64,000 nucleotides of DNA, taken from contig WEDG01007025.1 in assembly GCA_017591395.1 (NCBI GenBank), positions 1 through 64,000 of the forward strand. The letters are read 5' to 3'. This stretch comes from Schistocephalus solidus (lineage: Eukaryota > Platyhelminthes > Cestoda > Diphyllobothriidea > Diphyllobothriidae). Both the position numbers and the translations under genes were made by a program. Below, piece by piece: positions 11,310 to 22,545 of this stretch. The notes beneath the pieces are model-generated. The model saw only the letters and a list, made by a program, of their open reading frames with translations. It ran no database searches and was not told the DNA's origin. Within the stretch, counting starts at the first letter, position 1. The number at the start of each line of letters is the position of its first letter.

Positions 11310-12115
11310 CAAATAATTCAGTATATAATTCAGTATATATAAGGGAGATAGGCAGAGCCTTTGAAAACCCTATTTACAGATAGACGCTAGCAAAACAAGC
11401 AAATGTTACATGGCGATAGTCGTTTTAGTATATCAATCATTGCTGTCGACTAAATATATGTTCATCAAGTAAAAATGCATCAAGTCTTCTTTTAAACATT
11501 TCAACGCTTTTCAGCCCTGAACAACTGAGGCTGGCAGTTTGTTCCATTCGTCAATCACCCGTTGGGAAAAGAAGTTGGCCCGCACTTCAAAGTTTGGCGT
11601 GATTTCTTTTCAGTTTGTATTGGTGACCTCGGAGACTTGTCATGTTTGCCAATTCAAAAAAGTTGGCCATCTGAAGAGCACAATCAACTCCTCTGACCAG
11701 TTTGAAGACTAAGATCATATCCCCTCTGTATTGCCTATAAGAGAGAGGAAAAATTTTAAGTCTTTCTAGGCGGCCCTCATAGGGTAGGCATTCCAATCCG
11801 CTGACTAGTTTCGTTGCCCTCCGTTGAACTTTCTCCAGCAGAGCGTAGTCATGTTTCGTCCAAGGGCGCCACGCCTGAACGCAATATTCCAACACCGGCC
11901 GGATAAATGTTCCAAACACGCGCCCAAAAAGCTCTCCGTCAAAATTAACGAAGGACCTTCTGATTGCGCCTAAGATACACATAGCTTTCTTTGCGATATT
12001 CGCACAGTGTGACGATGGTTTGAGAGTTGGTGTTATCCATATACCCAAGTCCTTTAGAATATTTACCTCCTGGATTTGGTGACCACTGATGGAGTACTGG
12101 TATTCAAACCTTCAA
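11310..12115 (-). mobile_element. LINE-A2 copy, 5'-truncated, C-terminal polymerase and 3' end
   Basis: An uninterrupted 153-residue minus-strand frame (12048-11587) covers the end of the polymerase: ANIAKKAMCILGAIRRSF, FIRPVLEYCVQAWRPW, KVQRRATKLVSGLECLPYEG, SYRQYRGDMILVFKLV and TSLRGHQYKLKRNHAK. The 3' end near 11310-11345 carries ATTCAGTATA repeats, the same tail as the + strand copy ending at 19596. The two therefore belong to one subfamily. The copy starts abruptly near 12115, typical of incomplete target-primed reverse transcription. Confidence 0.82.
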
Positions 12116-12429
12116 ATTTCATAGATAAGTAGACAAGTTTAGATAAAAAGGTTTTTCTAGGGGACTATAAGTCTTTTTAGTCCCAGTTTTAGAAAATATT
12201 TCTATAAACTTGGGTCTATTCTCTCAAGATATCCACTTGCAATTCTCACTTCGAGTTTCGTTAGATTTTGTCTGCAAATTTTTCATTGCATTCTGCAATT
12301 CTTCTTTTGCCAGCGTAAACGGTATTAAACATTGTAAATTTGTGTACCACTATATTATCGCTAAAAGTTTGCCTTAAGATCTCATAGGAGCTTTAAATAA
12401 TCCCCTACATTTTACTTTGAACTACGATG

Positions 12430-13110
12430 AGAGCGAAAGCCATGGTTCGAAAAAGCTTTCGAAGAAGCTCTCAGCCTCTGTACCTTCGCAAGGCTGAAGT
12501 ACAGTGAGGGTAGCAAGCAGTAATTGCCAATCTTCACCAGTTGTTTTATGCTAGGCAGCTTGACAAGTCTACGTTTTGCAATTATTTTGACGATATAATG
12601 AAATTTGGCAACATGCTCTCAATTCTACGATAAGTTTTCGATGGGAACATCTCCAATGTTCCCTCTGAAGAATTTAAAAGTCTAGACTCACTTCTTAACT
12701 TGATTGACAGTGAATCTTGTGATCGGCAAATAAGAACGTTCATTTTACTATTTAAAAATGGTCCTTGATCCGCACAGTCTATTGCTGTTGTGGTGGATTT
12801 CCTTTACTCCTCTGGATAAAACTATAAGATAGCGGATGCCAAACACCTTTCGTCCCATATAAAAAATCCACCAATTTTAGTTAAACTGTTTTCTCCAATT
12901 GAAGTTGATTCCGTTTTTGCCCATCAAGATCGAGTCTCAAGCTATCAGGAAAACGCGAAATATTTCATGATCTCACCCCCTTGGGGCGAAGAATTCAGTC
13001 CCTCGCTTCAAATAAAACCTCGTCTTCTCAGCCAAATGCCCCTCAATCTGCTCGCAAGACAATTAAAACATAAAAGGGTCAGCTAATCATACTGCTGTGT
13101 AATCAGACTC
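12430..13110 (+). pseudogene. Probable LINE ORF1 C-terminal remnant
   Basis: A frame at about 12826-13080 reads KIADAKHLSSHIKNPPILVK and then YFMISPPWGEEFSPSL. The order (AKRL-like block, PPILVKL block, then a FISP block) resembles the C-terminal RNA-binding part of CR1/L1-like ORF1 proteins. Stops interrupt it on both sides. It could also be unrelated low-complexity coding sequence. Confidence 0.35.
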
Positions 13111-14554
13111 CCCTACCGACTTTTACCTCTACCTCTACCACTCACTCAAGCCAACTATCACCTTTCCACCTGTCCCCACCTTAGTTAAAGCATCCCCAGT
13201 TATCATTTTTAACTATACTTGTAGCTACCTAGAACATCCCTGAATCAGGCTTCAAAAATAAAGACCGACAGTCTTCCGTTTTAATCTCCTCAGGTATGTC
13301 GTCAGAACGACGTGAGACGAAATCTGAATCCGAATCTGACCCAAAATAAAGGTAACCTATTTCCATTATTTGATATGCTAGTTTCTCTTTGATCTACAAA
13401 GCCTTTACAATTGAACTCATCTATAAACCCCATAGATCCAAATATTCCCTCGAATAAGTGCTTGATGCGCAAACCGGGTACCAATCAACACCTCATTTAT
13501 TACACTATCGTCCCTATGGTAATTATCCCCCCGTCATTTGCACTCTTAAATAGTCTAGGCTCCCCACCGCCTAAGACCAGTAATTCACACGTGAGTCACC
13601 CCAACTCCTGTAAACTTCATATTTAGAACGGGTTCCCACCACTTATCCTTATAGCTGCTTTACCTCTCTAAATAATCTCTATCGTCCTTCTACCCTCCAC
13701 CATTCCAAGTTAACAAGCAGTCAGCTCAACCTAGTTTTAACTTTCCTAGTATTCGATCTGCCTCTCAGCCTTTTGTTGCTGAATCTCCATATGCCAATAG
13801 TTCTGGTGCATTTGCCAGTTACTCTCCAACTAGTAATAGGTTACAAATTAATGGTTCTTACCCAGTTGGTATTTACTCTCCAAACAACAATAACATCCAA
13901 CGTAATTACCGCCAATTTTTAGCAAAAAGCGTTAATTGTAGTTTGGCTAATTGAACTATATTAGATGAAATATTGCTTAATTCTAGGTGTGTTATAAATA
14001 GGATGGCTCATAGGAACCACGTTTATTATTTGATCTCCGGCTTGGACAATTTGAAAACCGTTAACACTTCGCTTATTCTGATCCTGACATTAACGCTGCA
14101 ACTGCACGTAAGTAATTGCTTTCTGGAATTTTCGGGAATTTTTCTTGTGCCAAAGTTCCTCACCAAACGACATCAAATTGGAATTTGTTTATCACCTTCG
14201 CTGACTTGATTTACAGCCTCTACACCAATACAAACTGACAGCTGCCCGGCGAACCAAAAGTGAAAAACCCCTTGAAGATCTGTATTTATCAAGGACCTTT
14301 GACCTCTACAAATGGCTGAGTCGTTCCTGAATATTCTTCCTATCTTTAATTGCTTTTTTAAAGCGGTTTTGAACGAGTAGGTGCATTAATTGCTCATATT
14401 GTTTCTATTGTGGCGTCGTTGGACTTCCGTTTAAAATTTACTCTTCTCCAAGCTTTTGATTTTTGGCCATCACTCTGTACCCGAAGTACGGACTCAACGA
14501 AATAAGTTTTCAATTGGTCAAATATTGTCTGTGTTTCTCAGGATCAGCCTATAA
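13111..14554. other. No supported gene; decayed repeat DNA
   Basis: I see only short open stretches (for example 13411-13626 and 13973-14209 on +) with no recognisable domain. Asn/Ser-rich readings near 13740-13930 could be the rest of an ORF1, but the support is weak. Confidence 0.4.
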
Positions 14555-14928
14555 GTGTTTATAGACATTGTGATAGTCAGTCAGACAAAAATGGATATCG
14601 GAATTCTAAAACAGAAGCCACTCAGCTTCATTCAGATCCTGCCTCCTGCGGGCTTCAGAAAACTGTCTCTCGCCAGGAAAGTTGTCGACATCAGAAAGGA
14701 ACGGAGAACCACTGGCAAACTCGCTTCAAAGGCTGCATCGTTCTTTGCTTCATATTAAAATTCGAAAGTAAATTCGGTTTGGAAAAGCGCTTCTTATTGT
14801 GCTCAGTAAAACTATTCGCTTGATAATTTAAGCTGATCGTTAAAAGTGAACGCATCCTCGTAGAGATCTTGCTGGCATGCGCAACGCAAATTTTAACGAC
14901 CCGACCATGCGAGAAAATTATTCACCGC

Positions 14929-14993
14929 TTCAGCCAGGATTCGAAACACCAACCTCTCGATTAGCGACCGATGCTTTTGACCGCCGGGGAAGC
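14929..14993 (-). repeat. tRNA-like segment, antisense to LINE-A2
   Basis: Minus strand: GGCGGTCAAAAGCATCGGTC resembles a D-arm/A box, and GTGTTTCGAATCCTGGC resembles a T-arm/B box 26 nt downstream. Stem pairing is poor, so it is a decayed tRNA-derived piece. It lies upstream of ORF1 and antisense to the element, as in LINE-A. Confidence 0.45.
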
Positions 14994-15889
14994 CAGCAGA
15001 CAAAAAAAGTATAAACTCCAAAAATAATGATCTCTCCTACCGTTGTAAACCGTTTTTGATTTTATGTAACAATAACTTACCAGAAATACTCAAGTCACGC
15101 TCAGCAGACCGAGAAGAACCACCAAGCAGCAATCTTGAAGAAAGCTGTGCGCTTCTGAACTTTACCAAAACGAAGCTAACCAGTGAGGGCTTGCACACTG
15201 TGATGGATGCTGAGGACTCCACCAGAGTTTTGAGATAAGAAGGAGACCTCGATCTCCTATCGGAAATAATAACAGTCCTCATCAAATTTAACAAAATTTA
15301 AGTGCCGAAACACAATGCAAAGGAGCTAAAAACGTCAGCAAGCTGGACTATAATCATCGCAAAGGAATCGATAGGAGGTCAATAGACACAATATTAAGCG
15401 AGAACAAAAGAGACAGAAGTCATTCGAAAAATCCTCTGAGTCAGTTAAAATACAGATGATCAGAAAAATTAGCGAGGATAAAATTATGTCTTGCATTTCC
15501 CTTGGTTCGGTAAATCTGGTTGCACATAGAATCCGACTGCACAAAAAGTAAATCAGCGATCGACGGATTCTGAAAAGTCGAAAAACAGTAATCGTAAGGT
15601 ATCTTTACCGCCACCCGAAAGCGACAGCAGCATGCTCTATACATGTCCATCAAACTACAATGAAGCGGGTCATGGTAGCCAGCGAAGAAATGGCGGAGAT
15701 TGGCCTGCGACTTATCGACAGAGCTTGACCCTGAAACCCAGATTCGAGCTTCCGGGTGCTATTCGAGCAAAACGCAGTGTCAGGAGAACTCACGCTGTTT
15801 TGAAAGATCAATAGACATGTCTGCAAACTCAACCAGCAGGCTCACTGAGTAGAAAACCAATTTGAAAACAGTACTACAGCTGGAACAAA

Positions 15890-16290
15890 GGGCGTGATTC
15901 AACCTTCCATTACTAAAAAGAAAGCAGGATGCAGAAACGAGTTATTTCCCCTGACAGATCATTTTTGTCTGAGTAGTTCAGGGAGCATCTCAAAGGCTAC
16001 TGTGGAAATGCCAAAAAGAAAGGGTGAAAACAGGATCTGCTTAAATTCCAAAAATTTATTGAATGATACGCAAGAAACTGGTGTGATAGTTGAAATCAAA
16101 AAGATCTTTCGATTGGGGCCTCTTTTTAGAAATGAAATGCACGAGGTTCGACCAAGACCGTTAAAAGTTGTCTTGGGGAGCAAGCAGCAGGAAGATCTTT
16201 TGCTCTTTCGAAAGTCCCAACTACGAAAGAACAATCGTGGAGTGTTTTTCAGCCGAATTACTCTCCCACCGATCGGATAAAAATGAGGAC
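15890..16290 (+). pseudogene. LINE-A2 ORF1 remnant
   Basis: A 128-codon open frame (15894-16280) contains KKIFRLGPLFRNEMHEV and RPRPLKVVLGSKQQEDLLLF. This is the RLG...RPLKV block of LINE ORF1 RNA-binding domains. It ends with GVFFSRITLPPIG, where complete relatives read VFFQPDYEPRER, so the C-terminus is frame-shifted. An in-frame upstream part is not evident. Confidence 0.6.
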
Positions 16291-16539
16291 ACTGAAAGCA
16301 GAATTGAAAAAGACGTCAATACAATGGGGATGAAAACTTGAAAATGGTAGACAACAAAACCGTCAAAACGGTGCGCTCGTTTTTATGGGAATATCCGGTG
16401 AAATTGACGGCAACCATGCCGGTCAAAAGCCCCACCAAATGCCTATCGATTTGAACGCAGACTGGGGACTGGATACATCTTTCGAAATACCCAGCAATAA
16501 TCGCCATGTGGAAGAAAGAACCAAAAATCGTCAGAAATC

Positions 16540-17330
16540 GAGGGAAGAAAACAAGATTAAAATGATGTACACAAATGTGCAGAGTCTATTGAACAAAATG
16601 GATGAAATCAAACTGGTCGTGAACCATTTACAACCTGGCTTCATAGCTCTAACTGAAACATGGTTAAATGAACAAAGCGCAGACACAGAAGTCAGGATAG
16701 GCGGATTCCACCTTATCCGCATGGAAAGAAAATGGATGTAGGGGTGGTGGAATCGCAATGTTCATACGAGAAGGCATTGACTTCATTCCGGATGGGCCCC
16801 TCGCCAAATAGGAACTTGTCTTGCGAAATACTTAGTTGTAAACTAAAAAGTCTCAAATCAACCAGCCCTCCCATATTGCCGTGGTATATCGACCCCCAGG
16901 ACAGCGAACGGACACGAACGAAGCACGCATCACAGAGGTAAGGCAAATCTGCCGTAGCAAAAACTTATGAATACTTGGAGATTTCAACGTTCCGATATCG
17001 ATTGAGTGTCAAGGTACTACTCGCGATCGGAAAATTCATTCGAACAGAAATTACTTCAGTTGGTAAATGACGAGTTTCTTACCCAACATGTCACAATGAA
17101 GACGCGGTTCCGAAATGGGCTGCAGTCAAGCTGTTTAGATCTAATCATTAGTAGAGACGACAATTGCATCCTTGCATTAAGTTCTTATGTGCCGCTTGGA
17201 CGAAGTGATCATTGTGTTCTTGCTTGGGAGTACAGTCATTTTTCTGTACCCAAACGTCGTGCAGTTAGGGAGATAAATGTATGGAAAGGGGATTATCCCA
17301 AAATGAACGACTTACTTAAAGGGGTATGAC
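16540..17330 (+). pseudogene. LINE-A2 endonuclease
   Basis: Blocks in order are MMYTNVQSLLNKMDEIKLVV (16563-16622), ALTETWLNEQ (about 16648-16677), an out-of-frame VYRPP block near 16885, ILGDFNVPISIE near 16972-17008, LDLIISRDDNCIL (17136-17174) and PLGRSDHCVLAW (17190-17225). All active-site blocks of an APE-type endonuclease can be seen but lie in at least three frames, so the copy is dead. The polymerase of the same element follows. Confidence 0.75.
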
Positions 17331-17899
17331 TGGAGCCCTGCACATGTACCTGACCCAAATGCTGCCTGGTTCTTCATTAGTAAATTGATTCAGCAGTTGG
17401 TAGATAAAGTCTGCCCACTTAAAAGACGATCGTGCGTCTCCCGACGCGAGTGGGTGACATCGTAAATAAAAAGAAATCTCAAAAGAAAAAGAAGACTGTG
17501 GAGAACATATGCCAGATATCAACAACCCGAACATTTTTTCACTTTTTAAGAAACAGCGAAATCAGTGTCGCAATCTTCTGAGAAAAAGAAAGATTAGCCT
17601 TTGAGTAAGAAATAGTCAAAGACATACCAAGACATTCAAAAAGGTTTTTGCTTCGGCAAATAACGCGAAACGAAATCGAGACTGCATTCCTTGTCTAAAA
17701 GACTATCAGTGGAACATGTTAACTGATAAATCCGATAAGACCAGCCTCTTATTTAATTTCTTCATGTCCGTGTTTACAGAGGAACCACCTTTTGACGAGG
17801 AAAAATTACTACAGTACTGCCACATCTACAAACAAAATAAAAACGGTGTCATTCCCAATGGACACAGTCAGAAAAACCCTGAAACAGCTAAAGCTCACT

Positions 17900-19430
17900 T
17901 AATCACATGGCCCAGATAGTATATCCGCAAACGTTCTCAATGAACTAACAGACCCGCTGGCATCTCCGCTCTCCAAATTATTTGAAATTTCGATGGAGGT
18001 GGGGGCTCTGTCTACCGAGTGGAAGATAGTCAACATAACCCCCATCTAAGACATCACCAAAACAATTTTCAACCAGTCAGCCTCACAAATATTTGTTGCA
18101 AAATGATGGAGAAGATAATCAAAACGGAACTGATGAGACATCTTGAAGAAAATAACTTGCTAAGTTCATATCAACATGGATTTCGAAGTGGTCGATCCTG
18201 CCTCACCAACATGCTCTCATCCATGTAAAGTTGCACAAAATCATTAGAAATGGGTTTGTCAGTCGATGCGGTCTACATTGACTTTATCAAAGCCTTTGTC
18301 AGGGTTCCACACAGACGTCTGATCTTTAAGCTACGTCAAATGGGTTTGACTGGCAAACTACTCAAATGGTTGGCCAACGTTCTCACAGGCAGGCGCCAGC
18401 ATGTTTGTATTGGAGACGCCAATTGTGTTTGGGAAACCGTTCATAGTGGAGTTCCGCAGGGCAGCGTTCTGGGTCCCATTTTGTTTCTGATATACGTGAA
18501 CGACTGCCTTGATTGTCTGACGTGAGATGGTAAATAACGGGCTCTTTGGCCTTCAATATAAATTTTTTATTTATTTATTTATAAAGTAATGTTCCCTGAC
18601 GATCTGGAGTTATGGAACTCGATTGAAAAAAACCGGAGGATGCACGAAGTACAACAAAACTTACATCGCTTACAAACATGGTGTGATGAGTGGCTTCTGA
18701 ACCTTAGTCTTTAACAAATGCCAAAAATCCAACTGCGGTCTAGTTCAGAAGGATGATAAGGTTTGAATATCAGTACTTCATTAGTGGTCACCAACTCAGG
18801 AGGTAAATATTCTTAAGGATAACACCCACTCTCAAACCATCGTCGCACTGTGCGAATATCGCAAAGAAAGCAACGTGTATCTTAGGCGTAATCAGGAGGT
18901 CCTTCGTTGATTTTGACGGAGAGCTTTTTTGGGCACGTGTTTGGAACATTTTTACGGCCGGTGTTGGAATATTGCGTTCAGGCGTGGCGCCCTTAGACGA
19001 AACATGACTACCCTCTGCTGGAGAAAGGTCAATGGAGGGCGACGAAATCAGTCAGCGGATCAGAATGCCTACCCTATGAGGGCCGACTAGAAAGACTTAA
19101 ACGTTTTTCCTCTCTCTTATAGGCAATACACATGGGATAGGATCTTAGTCTTCAAACTGGTCAGGGGAGTTGATTGTGCTCTTCAGGTGACGAACTTTTT
19201 TGAATTGGCAAACATGACAAGTCTCCGAGGTCACCCATACAAACTGAAAAGAAAACACGCCAAACTTGAAGTGCGGGCCAACTTCTTTTCCCAACGGGTG
19301 ACTGAAGAATGGAACAAACTGCCAACTTCGGTTGTTCAGGCTGAAAGCGTTGAAATTGTTAAAAGAAGACTTGATAAATGTTTACTTTATGGACATATAT
19401 TTCGTCGACAGCAAAGATTGATACACTAAA
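17900..19430 (+). pseudogene. LINE-A2 reverse transcriptase
   Basis: Blocks: QPVSLTNICCKMMEKIIKTE (about 18072-18130), YQHGFRSGRSC, AVYIDFIKAFVRVPHRRLIF (18268-18327; the FDRVPH box reads FVRVPH), GVPQGSVLGPILFLIYVNDC (18450-18509) and, after a 55-bp insertion, MFPDDLELW (about 18590-18616, an altered FADD box that keeps Asp-Asp). The last 80 codons (19187-19429) match the C-terminal end of the copy at 11587-12048. The C-terminal frame is intact, but upstream parts are broken. Confidence 0.78.
18530..18583 (+). mobile_element. Minimal LINE-B 3' end inserted in LINE-A2 polymerase
   Basis: Between the YVNDC block and the FxDD box sits GGGCTCTTTGGCCTTCAATA followed by (TTTA)n. The same motif order, GGCCCTCTGGGCCTTAAATA plus (TTTA)n, ends the LINE-B copies at about 26180-26215 and 35890-35937. 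This looks like an extremely 5'-truncated insertion. Target-site duplications are not clear. Confidence 0.6.
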
Positions 19431-19819
19431 ACGACTATCGCCATGTAAAATTTGCTTATCTTGCTAGTGTCTATCTGCTTTGACAGTGTCTTGCCTGTGC
19501 TAATTAAATATGAATTCTAAATTCTAAATAGGATTTTCAAAGGCTCTGCCTATCTTCCTTATATAAACTGAATTATAATTCAGTATAATTCTGTTAGAAA
19601 GAAGAAGGAACTTACGGGGATTGCACAAACAAGTGTTTTTTCAGCCGGATTACGAGCCGAGGGAACGGCTGAAAATGAGGGAACTTCGGAAAGAATTGAT
19701 GGAGAATTGGCAGAGGAGAGAAACGGCTGAAAATCAAAGACGGTCAAATAGTCCACATAAATGGGTCATTCCTGTGGCAAAAACCTGTAACAATGAAGGC
19801 TGGGTCTCCCCGACGAATC

Positions 19820-20533
19820 GATCATTGAAAGTCATCTCCTCAAATGTACAAAGCCTGTTCAACAAGCTGGATGACCTAAGAAACGTTGTTGACGAAATAA
19901 AACCAGACGTTATGGCTTTTACTGAAACGTGGCTTACTGCAAAAATTACTGATTCCGAAATATCACTCAGAGGATATCAGCACTTCAGGAGAGATAGACC
20001 AAGTCGAGGAGGAGGAGTCATAGTTTATGTCACTCGCAAGCTGACCGCAATGGCTGACATACATATTCCATTACGCGATGTGGAAGTCTTAAAGCATTAC
20101 TATATCTGCTAAGTATTCTAGACCACTGACGATATCAGTTGTGTACCGTTCGCCTTATCAAACTTATGATCAGGATCTCCTTCTCATAACGGAACTCTAC
20201 AAAGCCAGCGAGAAGAAAGATGTCCTCATTGTTGGGGATTTTAGCGCTCCTGATATTGACTGTAAAACATGGACTGCGCCGGGAATGCCAGATAACTTCA
20301 ACCACAAACTACTACAATGGGCAACAGACAAACTTCTCTCTCAGTACGTCACCTTTGGAACACGGACGAGAGAAGGACAACAATCAAACTGTCTTGACCT
20401 GATTTTTACCCGAGATGAGGAAAATGTGCTAGACCTACAGGATCGACCGCCATTAGGTTCAAGTGATCACATTACGCTGTGCTTCGAGTACTCACTGTTT
20501 TTCCAAATAAGAATTTACCCGATACTTGGGTAG
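19820..20533 (+). pseudogene. LINE-A3 endonuclease
   Basis: VISSNVQSLFNKLDDLRNVV (19831-19890), MAFTETWLTAK (about 19912-19944) and GGGVIVYVTRK occupy one frame to about 20110. A second frame has VMYRSPYQTYD, LIVGDFSAPDID (about 20228-20263), CLDLIFTRDEENVLDL (20391-20438) and PPLGSSDHITL (20449-20481). Catalytic Glu, Asp and His boxes are present, but the GDFN box reads GDFS, so the Asn that normally helps position phosphate is replaced by Ser. One frameshift near 20110 separates the halves. Confidence 0.8.
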
Positions 20534-21159
20534 AAACATTTGGAAGGGACTTCTCACTTATGAGAAGACAACTGTCAGAGATATCCTGGGAACCAGAACT
20601 ACATGGTGAAACCAATAAAGATTGGACGACATTGAGTTCGTTATTGAAAACGATTGTTTACCTCAACTGTCCTCTCAGGAAAAAGACAACCACAAACCGC
20701 CCAAAGTGGATAAACTCAAACTTGCAGGCCTCTTTCAAAAAGAAATCGCTTCTGGAGGCGTGACAGACAAACCGGCTCCGATGCTCACTAACGGGAATAT
20801 AAGCAACAACGCAACGTTTGTAAATGTGGGGCTACTAAGCTGCGGAGGAAGTTTGAACTAAACATACTGCAAAAATTGTTTGGAACACCCCAAAATGCTA
20901 TATGGCTACATACGGAGTGTACAAAGAGAATTCAGGAGATGATACCTGCCCTTAGGGTCTGCAGACGGAAAAACTGGAGACCGATGACCAGGTTAAAAGC
21001 ATCCCTTCTTTCCAAATTCTTCCAGACCGTCTTCACTAGAGAGCCTAACAATTTTTGCTGCTATTCAAACAGTTTGTCAACCAATATGTACCCCCCCTTT
21101 CCCTTACTCCTCCATCTCCTCCTCATCCACAACAGAGGACCTAGACCTAAACTTTTCAC

Positions 21160-22545
21160 TGACCGTAGTTAAAACCGAATTACTCCGTATAAAGCCAGCC
21201 AAGTCACCTGGGCCGGATAGAATTCCTGCATTACCCCTAAGAGAACTTGCTAACGAACTGTGTATACCACTGTCCATCATATTCCAAAAGTCCTTTGAAG
21301 AAAGCAAACTCCCGGAAGAATGGAAGTGCACATTCATCGCCCCGATCTATAAAGGAGGTTCACGATTCGACTGTGAAAATAACCGCCCTGTCAGTTTAAC
21401 TTGCATAGCGTGCAAAATAATGGAGCGTATTATCAAGAGGCATTCAATGCGCTATCTGGAAAACAACCAAATCCTATGCGATGCCCAACACGGCTTCCCG
21501 TCCAGGACGTTCTATTCTCACGAGTGCCCTTCAGTCGCACGAGAAATGGACAAAGGTCACAGATAAAGTGTCATGCAGTAGATGTTGTATTTTGACTTCA
21601 AAAAGGCCTTTGATAATGTACCACACGGGCTTCTTTTTGCAGAAGATTTTGGAACGTAGGAATTCAGGGAAAACTTTTCAATTGGATCAAGAGTTTCTTG
21701 TCTTTTCCAGAGTACAGAGAGTTGTTGTTGGAAACTCTAGCTCCAGAATGGGTAAAAAGTAGAAATGTGGTGTTCCACAGGGTTCTGTTTTGGGCCCCCT
21801 ACTCTTCCTAATCTACGTGAAAGACTGTCTCAATGACCTAGATTGTGGAAGCTGTCATGTTTGCAGATGACATTAAAATATGGACTGAAGTCAGCTGCGC
21901 TGATGACGCAAAAGGGTTACAATCGAATATCGACAAACTAAGTGCCTGGTCGGCTAAGTGGCTTCTTAAGTTTAATGTATCCAAGTGCGTGATCCTACAT
22001 CTAAGCGCCGGTCGAAAAGTATCTCTGAGACACCAGTACTTTATAAATGGCACTGCATTAAAAGAGGTTGAAACATACAAAAATCTGGGCATGTGGACAA
22101 CTGCGAATTTGATGCCCTCAGAACACTGTAAGAAAGCAGTCCAGAAGGCAACATGTACACTACATTGGATCAGACGTGCGTTTAAAATATTTTCCCCTGA
22201 TCTCTTCGGAAAAGTCTATGGCGCCTTTGTGAGACCACATTTAGATTACGGAGTACCAGCTTGGATACCGTGGATGAAGAAAGATGTTGACCTCCTCGAA
22301 CAGGTGCAACGGAGAGCAACGAAGATGGTTGACGGTCTTAAGATGTAACCGTACTAAGACAGATTGAAAAAGCTTGACTTATTTCCTCTTTCCTACAGGC
22401 ACTTACGGTGTACCCTGCTCTGGACATTCCGGATTATCCGGGGCCATGATTCCACCCTGAGATCGGAGGATTTCTTCGACTTTGCCTGCACAACTCATCT
22501 GCGTGAGTCATCTTACAAAGGTTGACGCGGACTATCAGAAGTTTT
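21160..22545 (+). pseudogene. LINE-A3 reverse transcriptase
   Basis: Blocks: LLRIKPAKSPGPDRIPALPL (21180-21239), IIFQKSFEESKLPEEWKC (about 21276-21330), APIYKGGSRFD, NNRPVSLTCIACKIMERII, YFDFKKAFDNVPH (about 21589-21627), GVPQGSVLGP (about 21772-21801), VMFADDIKIW (21855-21884, intact catalytic Asp pair) and VRPHLDYGVPAWIPWMKKD (about 22232-22287). Four or five frame changes occur. The 167-codon frame 21845-22348 is the longest intact polymerase part in the window. Confidence 0.82.

Larger units (their letters stand above)
14555..19596 (+). mobile_element. LINE-A2 copy, near full length
   Basis: The order is a 5' region with an antisense tRNA-like segment (14929-14993), ORF1 remnants (about 15890-16290), endonuclease (about 16540-17330), reverse transcriptase (about 17900-19430) and a 3' end of about 160 bp. 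The 3' end terminates in AATTATAATTCAGTATAATT repeats near 19570-19596. The same tail ends the minus copy at 11310. A second LINE begins immediately at 19597. All domains carry stops or frameshifts, and a 55-bp foreign 3' end sits inside the polymerase (about 18530-18583). Confidence 0.8.
19597..22545 (+). mobile_element. LINE-A3 copy, best preserved endonuclease and polymerase
   Basis: It begins in the C-terminal part of ORF1 (VFFQPDYEPRERLKMREL, 19633-19690) directly at the tail of the previous LINE. It runs through endonuclease (about 19820-20500) and reverse transcriptase (about 21160-22540), ending near DFFDFACTTHLRE. Open stretches of 163, 130 and 167 codons survive with few breaks between. 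The family's usual 3' UTR and tail are not evident after 22545. Confidence 0.82.
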
